Part shown: positions 55,034 to 64,000 of the stretch, piece after piece
Layout of the letters: each line of letters starts with the position of its first letter
How positions within the stretch are numbered: position 1 is the first letter of the stretch
Assembly: GCA_902729315.2 (NCBI GenBank)
Contig: LR746270.1
Location: 2,598,501 to 2,662,500 of the forward strand
Direction of reading: 5' to 3'
Length of the DNA: 64,000 nucleotides
Source of the DNA: Spirodela intermedia
Taxonomy: Eukaryota; Streptophyta; Magnoliopsida; Alismatales; Araceae
Notes under the pieces: generated by a model
Told to the model about the DNA's origin: nothing
Databases searched by the model: none
The model's input: only the letters and a program-made list of their open reading frames with translations
Position numbers and translations under genes: made by a program

Positions 55034-56743
55034 CTAGTAGTAATCTGATTCGGGTTCGTCATCGTCCTCGTCGTCGGCGGCGATCTCCTCGTAGTCTTTC
55101 TCGAGGGCGGCGAGGTCCTCCCGAGCTTCGGAGAACTCCCCCTCCTCCATCCCCTCTCCCACGAACCAGTGCACGAACGCCCTCTTCGCGTACATGAGAT
55201 CGAACTTCCTGTTGATCCTCCCGAACACCTCCCCCACCGCTGTGTTGTTGCTCACCATGCACACCGCCCTCCTCACCCCCGCCATGTCCCCCCCTTCCAC
55301 CACTGCCGGCGCCTGGTAGTTTATCCCGCACTTGAACCCCGTCGGACACCTGTAGAGAGAGAAAGAGAGTGTGAGACAGTGAGAAACGCCGGAAAGCGAG
55401 AGAGATAAAGCAGGAATCTTGAGAGAGAGAGAGAGAGAGAGAGAGAAATGCCGTACAAGAAGAAGAAGAAGATACTGCCACTTACCAGTCGACGAAGCGG
55501 ATGGAGCGGCGGGAGCGGAGGCCGGCGATGGCGGAGTTGACGTCCTTGGGGACGACGTCGCCGCGGTACATGAGGCAGCAGGCGACGTACTTCCCGCGGC
55601 GCGGGTCAACGGTGGCCATCATGTTCTGCGGGTCGAAGGCGGCGGCGGTGATCTCCGGCACGGAGAACTGCTCGTGGAAGGCCCTCCGGGCGGAGACGGC
55701 GGGGGCGTAGGAGCAGAGCATGAAGTGGACCCGCGGGTAAGGGACGAGATTGGTCTGGAACTCGGAGAGGTCAACGTTGAGGGGGCCGTCGAAGCGGAGG
55801 GAGGCGGTGAGGGAGGAGACCAGCTGGGCCACGAGCCGGTTGAGGTTGCGGTAGGTGGGGCGCTCCACGTCCAGGGAACGGCGGCAGATGTCGTAGATGG
55901 CCTCGTTGTCCAGCACCGCCGTCACGTCCGCGTGGTCCAGCAGCGCGTGCGTTGACAGCACGCTGTTGTACGGCTCCACCACCGCCGTTGACACCTGAAC
56001 AGTTGACCACACCATCATAATAATGATAATGATAATTATATTATTGTTATTATTATTTTGTTATGGTGATGATGAAGACGGTGGCCTCTTAGGTCCCTTT
56101 TTTTTTCTTTTACTTGGAAGGGAAAAGTAGAACGATTATAACATGATAATAATAACATAATCATCGTAATAATCTCATTATGATACTTAATTATGATTAT
56201 TTCATTTTAAATTAATTATCAAGAAAAAAATGGAGAGAATTACGATAAAAGGAAAAGAGGGCATGGACAAATAAATAAATTTTTGTGCAATCAAGTTTCA
56301 AAAAAATTAGAAGAACGAGTCTAATTAGAAAGGAGAGAGAGAGAGAGAGAAACATGGCCCAATAATAGAAATAATAATAATAATCTTAATATCTGTATTA
56401 TTAATATATTATGATGACAAAGTTAATGACCTTTTAAGATCCCATTTTACTTTCTTTTTTTTTGACTTGCGAAGGGAAATTGAGATGCCCACCTGTGGGG
56501 AAGGGTAGATAGTGAAGCCGAGCTTTGACTTCTTGCCGTAATCCAGGGTCAACTGCTCCAAGAGCAGAGAGCCCAGTCCGGACCCTGTTCCTCCTCCCAA
56601 GGCGTGGAAGACTAGGAATCCCTGTAAGCCTGTGCAGTTTTCCGCCAATTTGCGCAGCCGCTCGAGGCAGAGGTCAACCATGTCCCTCCCCACTGCAGCA
56701 GCCGGCGGAGGGAAGTCAACGCCGGGATCCGAAGACCAGATAG

Positions 56744-56792
<49 letters not shown>

Positions 56793-57463
56793 AGAGGTAA
56801 ACGGGGAAGGATGGGAGGAATTCTCACCGGTGTAATGGCCGCGGGCGAAGTTGTTGGCGGCGTCTTCCTGGCCGGAGAGGAGCTGCTCGGGGTGGAAGAG
56901 GCGGCGGTAGTCGCCCGTTCTGACTTGGTCCACCACGGTGGGCTCGAGGTCAATGAAGAGGGCCCGTGGGACATGCTTTCCGGCGCCGGTCTCGCTGAAG
57001 AAGGTGTTGAAGGCGTCCCGGGCGACTCCCTCCGACCCATCGCTGCGACCACAAAGGGATCTCAATCAAACCCGAGAGAGAGACAGAGAGTTCCAAACGA
57101 TTCTGAGGGCAGGCCGAGTGGAAAATTCCATGAAGAAAAGGGAAGATGTTCTCGAGATTGGGCTTTCCAACCCTAAACACCCGGTTTGACGCAGAGAGAG
57201 AGAGAGAGTGGGAAATTCCACAGAATTGGAGGGGACAATCGCCGGCAACAGCCCAGCGGAGGCTTCCATGGAAGAGGGAATTCTCCGGGTGATCGTTTCT
57301 CTCTAGATACATAGATAGTTAAAGAGGGAGATAGAGATTTCAGATATCCGCAGAATTAGAGACAGTCACCGGCATCAACTCAGACGGGTGAAAAGCAAAC
57401 TCAAAGAAGAGGGAATTCTCTGGATAGTCGTTTCTCTCTAGATATATAGATACATAGATAGTT

Positions 57464-57507
<44 letters not shown>

Positions 57508-57631
57508 AGAGAGAGAACCTGGCCATGATCCCGTCCGGCTGGATGCCATGTTCGATGCAGTAGAGCTCCCAGCATGAGTTCCCCAGCTGAACACCCGCCT
57601 GCCCTATGTGGATGCTTATCACCTCCCTCAT
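55034..57631 (-). CDS. TUA: Alpha-tubulin, divergent isoform
   Basis: Five exons, 450 aa: 57631-57519, 57042-56828, 56692-56493, 55994-55486, 55349-55034. The introns are GT-AG and the product has exactly the canonical length. Alpha-tubulin pairs with beta-tubulin; its GTP is buried at the dimer interface. Visible: [13 protein letters not shown] at the N-terminus, the GGGTGSG phosphate-binding loop (about 142-148), [16 protein letters not shown] with the catalytic-type Glu (about 254), [33 protein letters not shown], and an acidic C-terminal tail. Odd points: residue 40, where many alpha-tubulins have the acetylated Lys, is Gly (SDGSEG); the block usually AKCDPRHGKY is altered; many Arg substitutions occur late in the protein; the tail ends SDYY instead of the usual E(E)Y. 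These suggest a specialised, perhaps pollen-type, isoform. Introns 1, 2 and 4 carry CT microsatellites on the sense strand. Confidence 0.96.
55421..55446. repeat. GA/CT microsatellite in tubulin intron 4
   Basis: About 26 bases of GA on the + strand (CT on the tubulin sense strand) within the 136-bp intron 4. Confidence 0.9.
56745..56783. repeat. GA/CT microsatellite in tubulin intron 2
   Basis: GA repeat on the + strand followed by a G-run. On the tubulin sense strand it is C-run then CT, in the middle of the 135-bp intron 2 (56827-56693). Confidence 0.9.
57217..57500 (-). repeat. Diverged tandem duplication plus CT microsatellite in tubulin intron 1
   Basis: Two copies about 125-130 bp apart share CAGAATT, CACCGGCA-like words, AGAGGGAATTCTC, TCGTTTCTCTCTAGATA and ACATAGATAGTTA (+ strand, near 57217-57325 and 57348-57460). 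A GA run (CT on the sense strand) follows at about 57467-57500, just inside the intron donor. Confidence 0.7.
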
Positions 57632-58420
57632 CCCTTACCTTCCTCCTCTCTCTCTCTCTCTCACAGACCCGATGAAGGACGAAGAACGCTGACCAACTGA
57701 CCACCCTCCACGGCGGCGCTCGCTTAAAGCCAACCCAGCCGGCGCCGCCGCCCCTCAGCCGGCATCCCATCGCTTTTGCGGCGCGGCAACTTGCACGGCC
57801 TGACGTTGACTTTTCTTCTCCTACAATGGACCGGGCCAGGGGGAAAAAGCCTGCCGGCCACGTAAAAGGGCCTTCGGGCCCGAATATTGCGAGGGGGGAG
57901 GAGGTGGGCCTGTATCTATCCACGGGCCTGATTCTCGGCCCGGCCCGTTGACACCTGTATGGGAACGTGGGGCCCGCTGACCGGCTCGTCTTGGACAACG
58001 ATGACTCACCGGACGGTAAGGATGGAGGAGATGCCAAAGCCTTTGTTGGAAAGTCAATTCAAGGGAGGCTGTATTTATGGTGGGCCCCACGCGATTAGGC
58101 TACCCACTTCAGCTTTCCAGACCGGCAAACACCGGACTTATGGGGGAAAAAATAAAAATAAACCCCCCACTTGTGACTGAACTTTACGAGGTTAGACAGT
58201 TGGCGTTGACGGCACATTTACTTTACTCCACCCTAACGATAATGATTAACCAAAAGAATCTAACTCAATTTGGGCCTTAATTGGGCCGACAGGCCCAAAA
58301 TGTCAGCTTTTCAGAGCTCAGAATATGACTAGAAAAAACCCCGTGAAGAAAGATTGGTCCAGGCATGGTTCGTATTGGGCTGATGGCCCGAGCTGTTATT
58401 GGGCTGTCAGGATAAGCCCA
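57632..58420 (-). promoter_or_regulatory. Tubulin upstream region dense in TGGGCC / TCP-type motifs
   Basis: It contains GGGCC-type motifs near 57833, 57870, 57886, 57906 and 57925-57948, then GTGGGGCCCGC at 57969, the palindromic GTGGGCCCCAC at 58080-58090, and a second cluster of TGGGCY/GGCCCA at 58270-58420. GTGGGNCC and TGGGCY are known class I TCP / site II binding words. CATAAATAC on the minus strand near 58078-58070 is a possible TATA box, which would imply a leader of about 400 nt. Confidence 0.45.
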
Positions 58421-58638
58421 TAAATATTTGTCCTCATTTCTCTCTCTATATTTAAACCGACTTTTTTAAATTGGCATGGATATCATCATAAACAAAAGCT
58501 TTATTTGTTAAAAAAAATACAGTTAATAATTTCCCTTTATCCTAACTCTCTCCAAATTTTACTTCATAATTGAAGTTACAGATGTATTTATCAAAGTTTT
58601 CGCGAGGAAATAGTGAAAACCTTGTCCTTGCATGTTTG

Positions 58639-58642
<4 letters not shown>

Positions 58643-58678
<36 letters not shown>
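58643..58678. repeat. (CT)18 microsatellite
   Basis: Intergenic CT repeat of about 36 bases upstream of the tubulin gene. Confidence 0.95.
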
Positions 58679-58681
<3 letters not shown>

Positions 58682-59877
58682 ATGAATCAGCAAGAGTACT
58701 CTGATGGAGGGATTTCTCTTTCATGTGATGTAAACCCATAGATGATTTGGAGAAGTCATAACTTCAAAATCTGTAGATAAAAATAATTTTTTGAATAAAA
58801 TAATAAATTATGTATTCTTCCGTCTAGGAGCATATATGATTTAAGCGATCAGTAATTCATCAAGGAGAAGTTTAGGGTCTTATTGGCTTCGATCCAGACA
58901 TGATATCGGAAGCAATCTAAGAAAGGAACCAGAGAAGAAGATCCTCTCCCTCAAAATGCTTCGAGACCTTGCTCTGCGCCTCCGTCTGAGCCAGATGCTA
59001 AGCCGAAATAGGGAGAAGATACTACTCCCCACTAATAGCATCCGGTTATTCAAGAGGCGATCAACACAGTGACGCGGATAAACCCTAAACCTCGCAGATC
59101 TCACAGAACCAAGCAGTATCGTATCATTCAGTCAATATTCAGAAAAATATCGACAGAAATTGAGCAAATAAGAAGATGCTAATGATATATAGAACAGCAT
59201 CCAAGGAGAAAAAATTCGAAGCGGCTGATCGATCGGATAGAAATCTTGAAATAGCAGAGCGATGAAAGAGGGAATGTCTAAGGCTGCTTGGAGGACGCTA
59301 TATGGTGACGAACAGAGCCCCCTCAAAAAGGCCTGAGGAAGAAGAACGCCGTGATCAACGACCACAAAGATCCTCCCATCGATGCCCGCCCCCTAACTAA
59401 GCCAAGCATGGTATGGGCGCCTGAGATGGTGAAGACCACCGAACCAGAAGCACCGTGTGGCTACTCATGGGGGCGCATCAGCTTCAAATCTACCCTAGAA
59501 TGGCAAGCAAGAGCTGGAAGGAGAGCGAGAGAGAGAGAGAGGATGGCGGAGCAGATCAGGAGAGGAGGTGGAGATGGAGGGAGAACGACGAAGAAGACGG
59601 AAGTGCGGGAAAATCTAGGTTAGAGTTCACATGTTCGACTATATAGAAGCGGATTTCGATGTGATGCTCCGCCGGAACACCCAAATTCACACTTTCTCTT
59701 TCCGTGAGACGCCTTCGGAAGGAGAAACAGAATGAAGATGGCGTAGATAGTAATATTTTGTCAGGATTATTATAAATAGAAAATTGAATGAGATTTTCGC
59801 CCACCTACTTTCCGCTTTAATACACAAATAATGAGAAATATAGAATTTAATAATTCCCATTATGCGTTGGCAGCAGG

Positions 59878-60060
59878 TCTATGGGCCCTTCTAGCTGTTG
59901 GACTGCATCTTCCTATGTAAGGGGCATTATGGGCCGCTTCAACCCAAAAATCAATATGGCCCAATATTCATGCGACCCAAGTTCCGAGCCCATATTGGGC
60001 CAGACAGAGCCTGTTTCTTTGGGCTAGTTGGGCTTCTGCGGCCCAACGGACACAACAAGA
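59878..60060. promoter_or_regulatory. Cluster of TGGGCY / GGCCCA words
   Basis: About eight TGGGCC, TGGGCT or reverse-complement GGCCCA/AGCCCA words occur within 180 bases, and more at 60200-60280. These are site II-like words normally found one to three per promoter. No start codon of a recognised gene lies close by, so the target is unclear. Confidence 0.4.
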
Positions 60061-60400
60061 AGGTCGAATCTTCAGAAGTTGACTTTCGGCGCAGTCGAAT
60101 ATTACCTAATAGAGAAAAAAAATAAATATTTAAATTAATTAAAAAGTGTTAATTATGGGATGAGTTGGTGTCGACTCAAACTAACAATGGGGTACATAAT
60201 GGGCCCAACACGAGCCCAATAAATTCCAACTCGCATAGTGAGGAACAGGTCCTCAGAGCGGCCCAATGGATCCCCTGGTCCAATAAACCCCTTAGTTTTA
60301 TTATGAACACAGCCTATCTTTGAAAAAACCGGCGACGAAATATTGAGATTGGATGTTGCAGGGATGAGAATACCTCTCCTGAAGAGAGAGAAAGAAGAGA

Positions 60401-60405
60401 GAGAA

Positions 60406-60461
<56 letters not shown>
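60401..60461. repeat. GA/CT microsatellite 3' of the neprosin gene
   Basis: About 60 bases of GA repeat on the + strand; CT on the sense strand of the neighbouring neprosin gene, 435 bases beyond its stop. Confidence 0.95.
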
Positions 60462-60464
<3 letters not shown>

Positions 60465-60594
60465 GCAGAAAGCAGTGAGGGCGACCCAACAAAAGCACCA
60501 TATGTGACAGAGGGACAGCACCTAGTGGGTTGGGGAAAATTCATTCACAGCTTGCTGCTGCTACAGCAGCAGCCTTGGGAGGAGAGAGAGACAG

Positions 60595-60598
<4 letters not shown>

Positions 60599-60627
<29 letters not shown>
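60599..60627. repeat. GA/CT microsatellite near the neprosin 3' end
   Basis: About 28 bases of GA on the + strand, 270 bases beyond the neprosin stop codon. Confidence 0.9.
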
Positions 60628-60895
60628 TGAGCAGTGAACACATTCATACATCCACGAGCGGCCGACGGGGCTATTTTGGGAAGCCCTCTCCACATTCCCC
60701 ACCAGGTGTGCTTCATCAATTATAGAGAAGGGCACAGAAGGATTGAAGAAGTGGGGAGGAGACCTTGAGAAGGCAGCGAGCGGCTTTTTCCAACCCACAG
60801 TAAAACCAGGGGAGAAGCGCCGGAGGAGGAGGGAGAAGCTAGGGTTAGAGTTTTCCCTTCTCCTTGCCTTTCCGCTTCCTCGACCGCAACAAGCC

Positions 60896-62274
60896 CTAGT
60901 GGCAATTGGCGCTCTTACCGGGGCCGCCGAAGTAGAAGTAGCTCCCCCAGTCGCCATTGTAGCCGCTCTGAACGTCGTAGCAGTTGGACTGTTCGGTGAA
61001 GGTGCCGACCCCCTTGGGGGCCCTCAGATTGTTTGACTCATCGACGACCTGCACATTCCTGAAGTAGCTCGCCCTTCCGAAGCCCTCCTCCGGGAAGCGG
61101 CCGGAGCCCATCTGAGTGGCGGTGTGCTCTCCGTTTGGCTCCGAGTTCACCACCTCCCCTCCCCACTCCACCATGGAAGCACTCTCCGCGAGGTAGGAGA
61201 AGAGGAAGGAGGGCCAGTAGCCGAGGACGTAGTCGCTCCCGAATTGCATCCACCAGTTTCCCTCTTGGGGATCCTGCAAAGGGAAGAGAGCAAGAGATCA
61301 GCCTGCAGTTGACGCCGGATTAGGGTTAGAGTTTTCTTTCTCGCTTGTCACCTTCCAGACGAGGATGCTGATGTCGTACTGGCTACCGTGGTAGGAGGAG
61401 ATGGGGAGGATGCTAGCCCCCATGGCTATCTCCCCGTTGACCTGGATGAACCCGGAGCAGAGAAGGTTGTAGCAGCCAGTCGCCTGGTATGCGTCACTCT
61501 GGAGGAAATGAAAGAGAATCTCGTCAGAGAAGAACCCTAATCAAAAGGAGGAAGATGAAGAAGGGGGACTCACCGTCCAGTAGGTGAAGAGCCTGGTATT
61601 ATTATCTCCGTATAGATCGGGGCTGACCTGCTCGAGATTGATATTTGGGGAAGGCCATTAGAAAACATGGATGGGGTAAGGGGTGGTGCAGGTGGGAATG
61701 TCAATGGAGTTAGAGAGAGAAACCTGCCACCCTGCTTCGATGCTGTTGAGATCCTCCCCAAAGGAGCCTCCCAGGATCCAGAGCTGGGAGAGGCTGAACT
61801 CGTTGACCTGCTGGATCTTAGGGTTCCAAACGTTGATGGTGGCCTTTGCTCCGTAATACTTGTCTCCTTCTACATAAGCAATCGCATGCTACTCAACAAG
61901 ATAGAGAGAGAAAGAAGAAAAAGATTTGAGGAAGTTGCAGAGAGCTTGCCAGGAAGAAAATGGCCGCGAGGGTCTGGGGGGCTTACCTGGTGACCGCTCT
62001 CATTGACGAGATCTGGGTCTGCGGAGGTCGGCTTGGGGATGGACCTGTGCTTCTTCTTCCCGTATCTCTTCACGGAGCTCGCCCTGAGGAGGTCGTCTCT
62101 CCTGGTTCGCCTGATGGGTATGGTGTTCTCCGGGCACCTCCCGTTGAGGTGCCATGGCTGGGCGATGGAGACCCTCTGACTGGAACTCGCCTTCGCCCTG
62201 GTCTCCTCGTACATTCCTTCCGGAAAGAAGGCCGGCCTCATCTGTGGAAGAACCCCCATCAGACAGAGATAGAT

Positions 62275-62357
<83 letters not shown>

Positions 62358-62718
62358 CGGACCTGGATGGTTTGGTTCTTGAGGAAGGGGTGATCGAAGG
62401 CGGGTTGATGATGGAGATGGACGCAGTCGATTATGTCTCCGTCTGGGCTCTGGAAATGCACAGAGGACAGAAGGTCTAGTGAGAGAGAGCTGCAGATTCG
62501 ACATTAAAGTTGAGTTTTTCAGGGAGAAATACCTGGATGCTCTTCACGGCCGGCTTGTTGAGATGTTTTAGGTGCCGCCTGATCGCCAGCCGCTTCTGGG
62601 ACATGGAAGCGCCGCCGGCGATGCTCACAAAGGAAGAGAGGACCACTGCCGTCAATACCAGGAGAGTCGACGCCCCCACCCACCGTCGGCCATGTCTGGC
62701 GCCGCGGCGCCCCCCCAT
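60896..62718 (-). CDS. Neprosin-domain (DUF239) secreted protein
   Basis: Seven exons, 423 aa: 62718-62533, 62449-62363, 62241-61987, 61888-61724, 61627-61574, 61498-61352, 61273-60896. All introns are GT-AG in phase 0. Visible: a basic N-terminus then a hydrophobic core (about residues 15-36, WVGASTLLVLTAVVLSSFVS), consistent with a signal peptide or anchor; the neprosin activation region (HLKHLNKPAVKSIQSPDGDI, IDCVHLHHQPAFDHPFLKN); then the C-terminal neprosin domain with YYGAKATINVWNPKIQ, FSLSQLWILGGSFGEDLNSIEAGWQ, TGCYNLLCSGFIQVN, NWWMQFGSDYVLGYWPSFLF and GTFTEQSNCYDVQSG. Nepenthes neprosin is a prolyl-specific glutamic endopeptidase. Many plant relatives are uncharacterised, and I did not map the two catalytic glutamates here. 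Length and conservation suggest an intact gene. The ATG at 62718 is chosen because the signal-like segment follows directly; an upstream in-frame extension is low-complexity. Confidence 0.94.
62277..62354. repeat. 78-bp GA/CT microsatellite in neprosin intron 2
   Basis: The longest pure dinucleotide tract in the window. It fills most of the 121-bp intron 2 (62362-62242), with CT on the sense strand. Confidence 0.95.
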
Positions 62719-62920
62719 GGTTAGTCTGATGAAGAAGGGGACGAACCGAAGAGAATGAGCGCCGCAGAGAAATGCCTGACCCTTTAGAGAGGAGACATTT
62801 TCTCTATCCCCCCCATGGCGGTGGCACAAGGTGGAGGTCGAGGAGGGAAGAATGACTCTCTCTCTCTCACTCTCACTGTGTAATGACGCCTGTGTGGAGG
62901 ACGAGGAATGAAACACTGGT

Positions 62921-62951
<31 letters not shown>

Positions 62952-63660
62952 ACTTCAAACACACAGTAATGGCCACTGAGAGGAGGGATAAGAAAGGAAT
63001 CAGAGAAGGGCTCTCTCTCTACCCAGCTAGCTGGTCAGCTGCATTATATGCAGGTTTTATTCTCTCCTCTTCGTCTTCTTCCTCCTTTCTCCGGTTGGCT
63101 GGGGAAGGAATCAGGGGGGAAAGGGAGGGGGAGGCTGGTGGTGGGCGGCGGAGTGGGGCGGGGGATTGGCGGAGGGAAAGGAGTTCTTTTTCTTATCACA
63201 CCGCCGAGGAAGGTTAGAGAGGGGGAGAGAGAGAGAGAGGAGAGAGGGCTAGTGGGGGTGGGTCGGTGGCGCTGCTGAGCCAGGGCTCGTCGTTTACGGC
63301 GGCCTCCTCGCCGGCGCTGTCAAACAGAAAGCGTAGCAGCGGCGAATGGCGACGGCGACCGCCAGCTCGCCGGCCTCGGTTTTGAATCCTGGGTTTTTCC
63401 CTCTCCAGCCTCGATTAACAACATTTCTTACACCATCCCCCCCATTCTCTCTCTCTATCTCTATCTCTTTGGTTTGGGCACATGGGTGGTCCTCTCCGCG
63501 TGGTCTCTTTGTACTGTACTTTGTAGCACGGTTTGACGTGGTCCGCGTGGGCCTGTCCTTGCCGTCTAGTCTGCCCAGCAGCGCGGCTCTTCCCTCTCTC
63601 TCTCTCTCGCTCCACAGTGTAATCTTGACATTTTATCTTTCCGTCCTCTTTCTCTCTCTC
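62719..63660. other. Upstream region of the neprosin gene, CT/GA-rich
   Basis: It contains CT runs at about 62920-62947, a possible minus-strand TATA-like TATAAT at 63048-63043, and GC-rich then CT-rich sequence. A frame starting ATGGCGACGGCGACC at 63346 looks like a gene start but runs into repeats without a splice site I can support. Confidence 0.4.
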
Positions 63661-64000
63661 TACTGTAGTCTTTACCCTCTATCCCTCCCTTCCTTCTCTC
63701 TATCCGTCTCTCTTCTCCCTATATCTCTCTCCTCTACTGTAGTCTTTACCCTCTATCCCTCCCTTCCTTCTCTCTATCCCTCTCTCTTCTCCCTATATCT
63801 CTCTCCTCTACTGTAGTCTTTACCCTCTATCCCTCCCTTCCTTCTCTCTATCCCTCTCTCTTCTCCCTATATCTCTCTCCTCTACTGTAGTCTTTACCCT
63901 CTATCCCTCCCTTCCTTCTCTCTATCCCTCTCTCTTCTCCCTATATCTCTCTCCTCTACTGTAGTCTTTACCCTCTATCCCTCCCTTCCTTCTCTCTATC
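63661..64000. repeat. 74-bp tandem minisatellite at the window edge
   Basis: TACTGTAGTCTTTACCCTC recurs at 63661, 63735, 63809, 63883 and 63957, an exact 74-base period. Later copies look nearly identical to each other; the first differs slightly (ATCCGTCTC against ATCCCTCTC). The array continues beyond the window. Confidence 0.95.

Larger units (their letters stand above)
58421..60895. other. Intergenic region with simple repeats and motif clusters
   Basis: AT-rich sequence with a CT microsatellite, then a more GC-balanced stretch at 58880-59800 that on the minus strand looks leader-like but gives no recognisable protein, then a TGGGCY cluster (59878-60060) and two GA microsatellites downstream of the neprosin gene. 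No gene is called. Confidence 0.4.

Noticed and set aside
55419-55955. 178-residue frame antisense to tubulin exon 4
   Set aside because: Valine/glutamate/glycine-rich shadow of the tubulin coding exon.
63346-63816. Possible gene start MATATASSPAS... at the right edge
   Set aside because: After about 30 residues it is pure CT-repeat translation entering the minisatellite, and no plausible splice donor was found.

Overview
This is plant nuclear DNA, almost certainly from a flowering plant. It has many-exon genes with short plant-type introns, angiosperm-type proteins, long CT/GA microsatellites and chromovirus-like LTR-retrotransposon remnants. Several genes are strikingly GC-rich (polyamine transporter, alpha-tubulin, the first importin exon), which would suit a monocot, but that is only an inference. 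The six gene models below were assembled by hand from splice sites, reading phase and recalled family alignments. All six keep an open frame from ATG to stop and come out at the usual family length.

Layout. 1-3.4 kb: gene-poor AT-rich DNA, probably including a decayed LTR retrotransposon. 3.57-6.07 kb (+): a two-exon polyamine uptake transporter (LAT/PUT family, 507 aa). 8.34-13.49 kb (-): a 14-exon acyl-activating enzyme of the AAE17/AAE18 type (724 aa). 13.5-17.1 kb: promoter DNA followed by an AT-rich desert. 17.40-42.99 kb (+): a 40-exon RRP5 gene (rRNA-processing factor with S1 repeats and a C-terminal HAT/TPR half, 1939 aa). One of its introns carries an antisense, 5'-truncated Ty3/gypsy element. 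44.53-54.11 kb (+): a 20-exon importin beta-3 / importin-5 type karyopherin (1110 aa). 55.03-57.63 kb (-): a five-exon divergent alpha-tubulin (450 aa). 60.90-62.72 kb (-): a seven-exon neprosin-domain (DUF239) secreted protein (423 aa). The right edge runs into a 74-bp minisatellite.

The genes are unrelated neighbours, not a pathway. One plausible common theme is growth-linked control. RRP5 and importin-5 both have telo-box (AAACCCTAA) and TGGGCY (site II) motifs upstream, a combination known from plant ribosome-biogenesis and translation genes, and RRP5 itself acts in both 40S and 60S assembly. The tubulin upstream region is also crowded with TGGGCY/GGCCCA and GTGGGCCCCAC motifs.

Most of the unusual content is in sequence architecture. 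In every intron where I saw a long CT/GA microsatellite, the pyrimidine strand is the sense strand. Tandem duplications sit in RRP5 introns 37 and 39, tubulin intron 1 and several intergenic spacers, and one of them triplicates a splice acceptor. RRP5 has three candidate GC-AG introns and an apparent reversed GC gradient (AT-rich 5' exons, GC-rich 3' exons). I found no CRISPR array, no bacterial-type operon, no convincing tRNA or snoRNA, and no clear new biological system.
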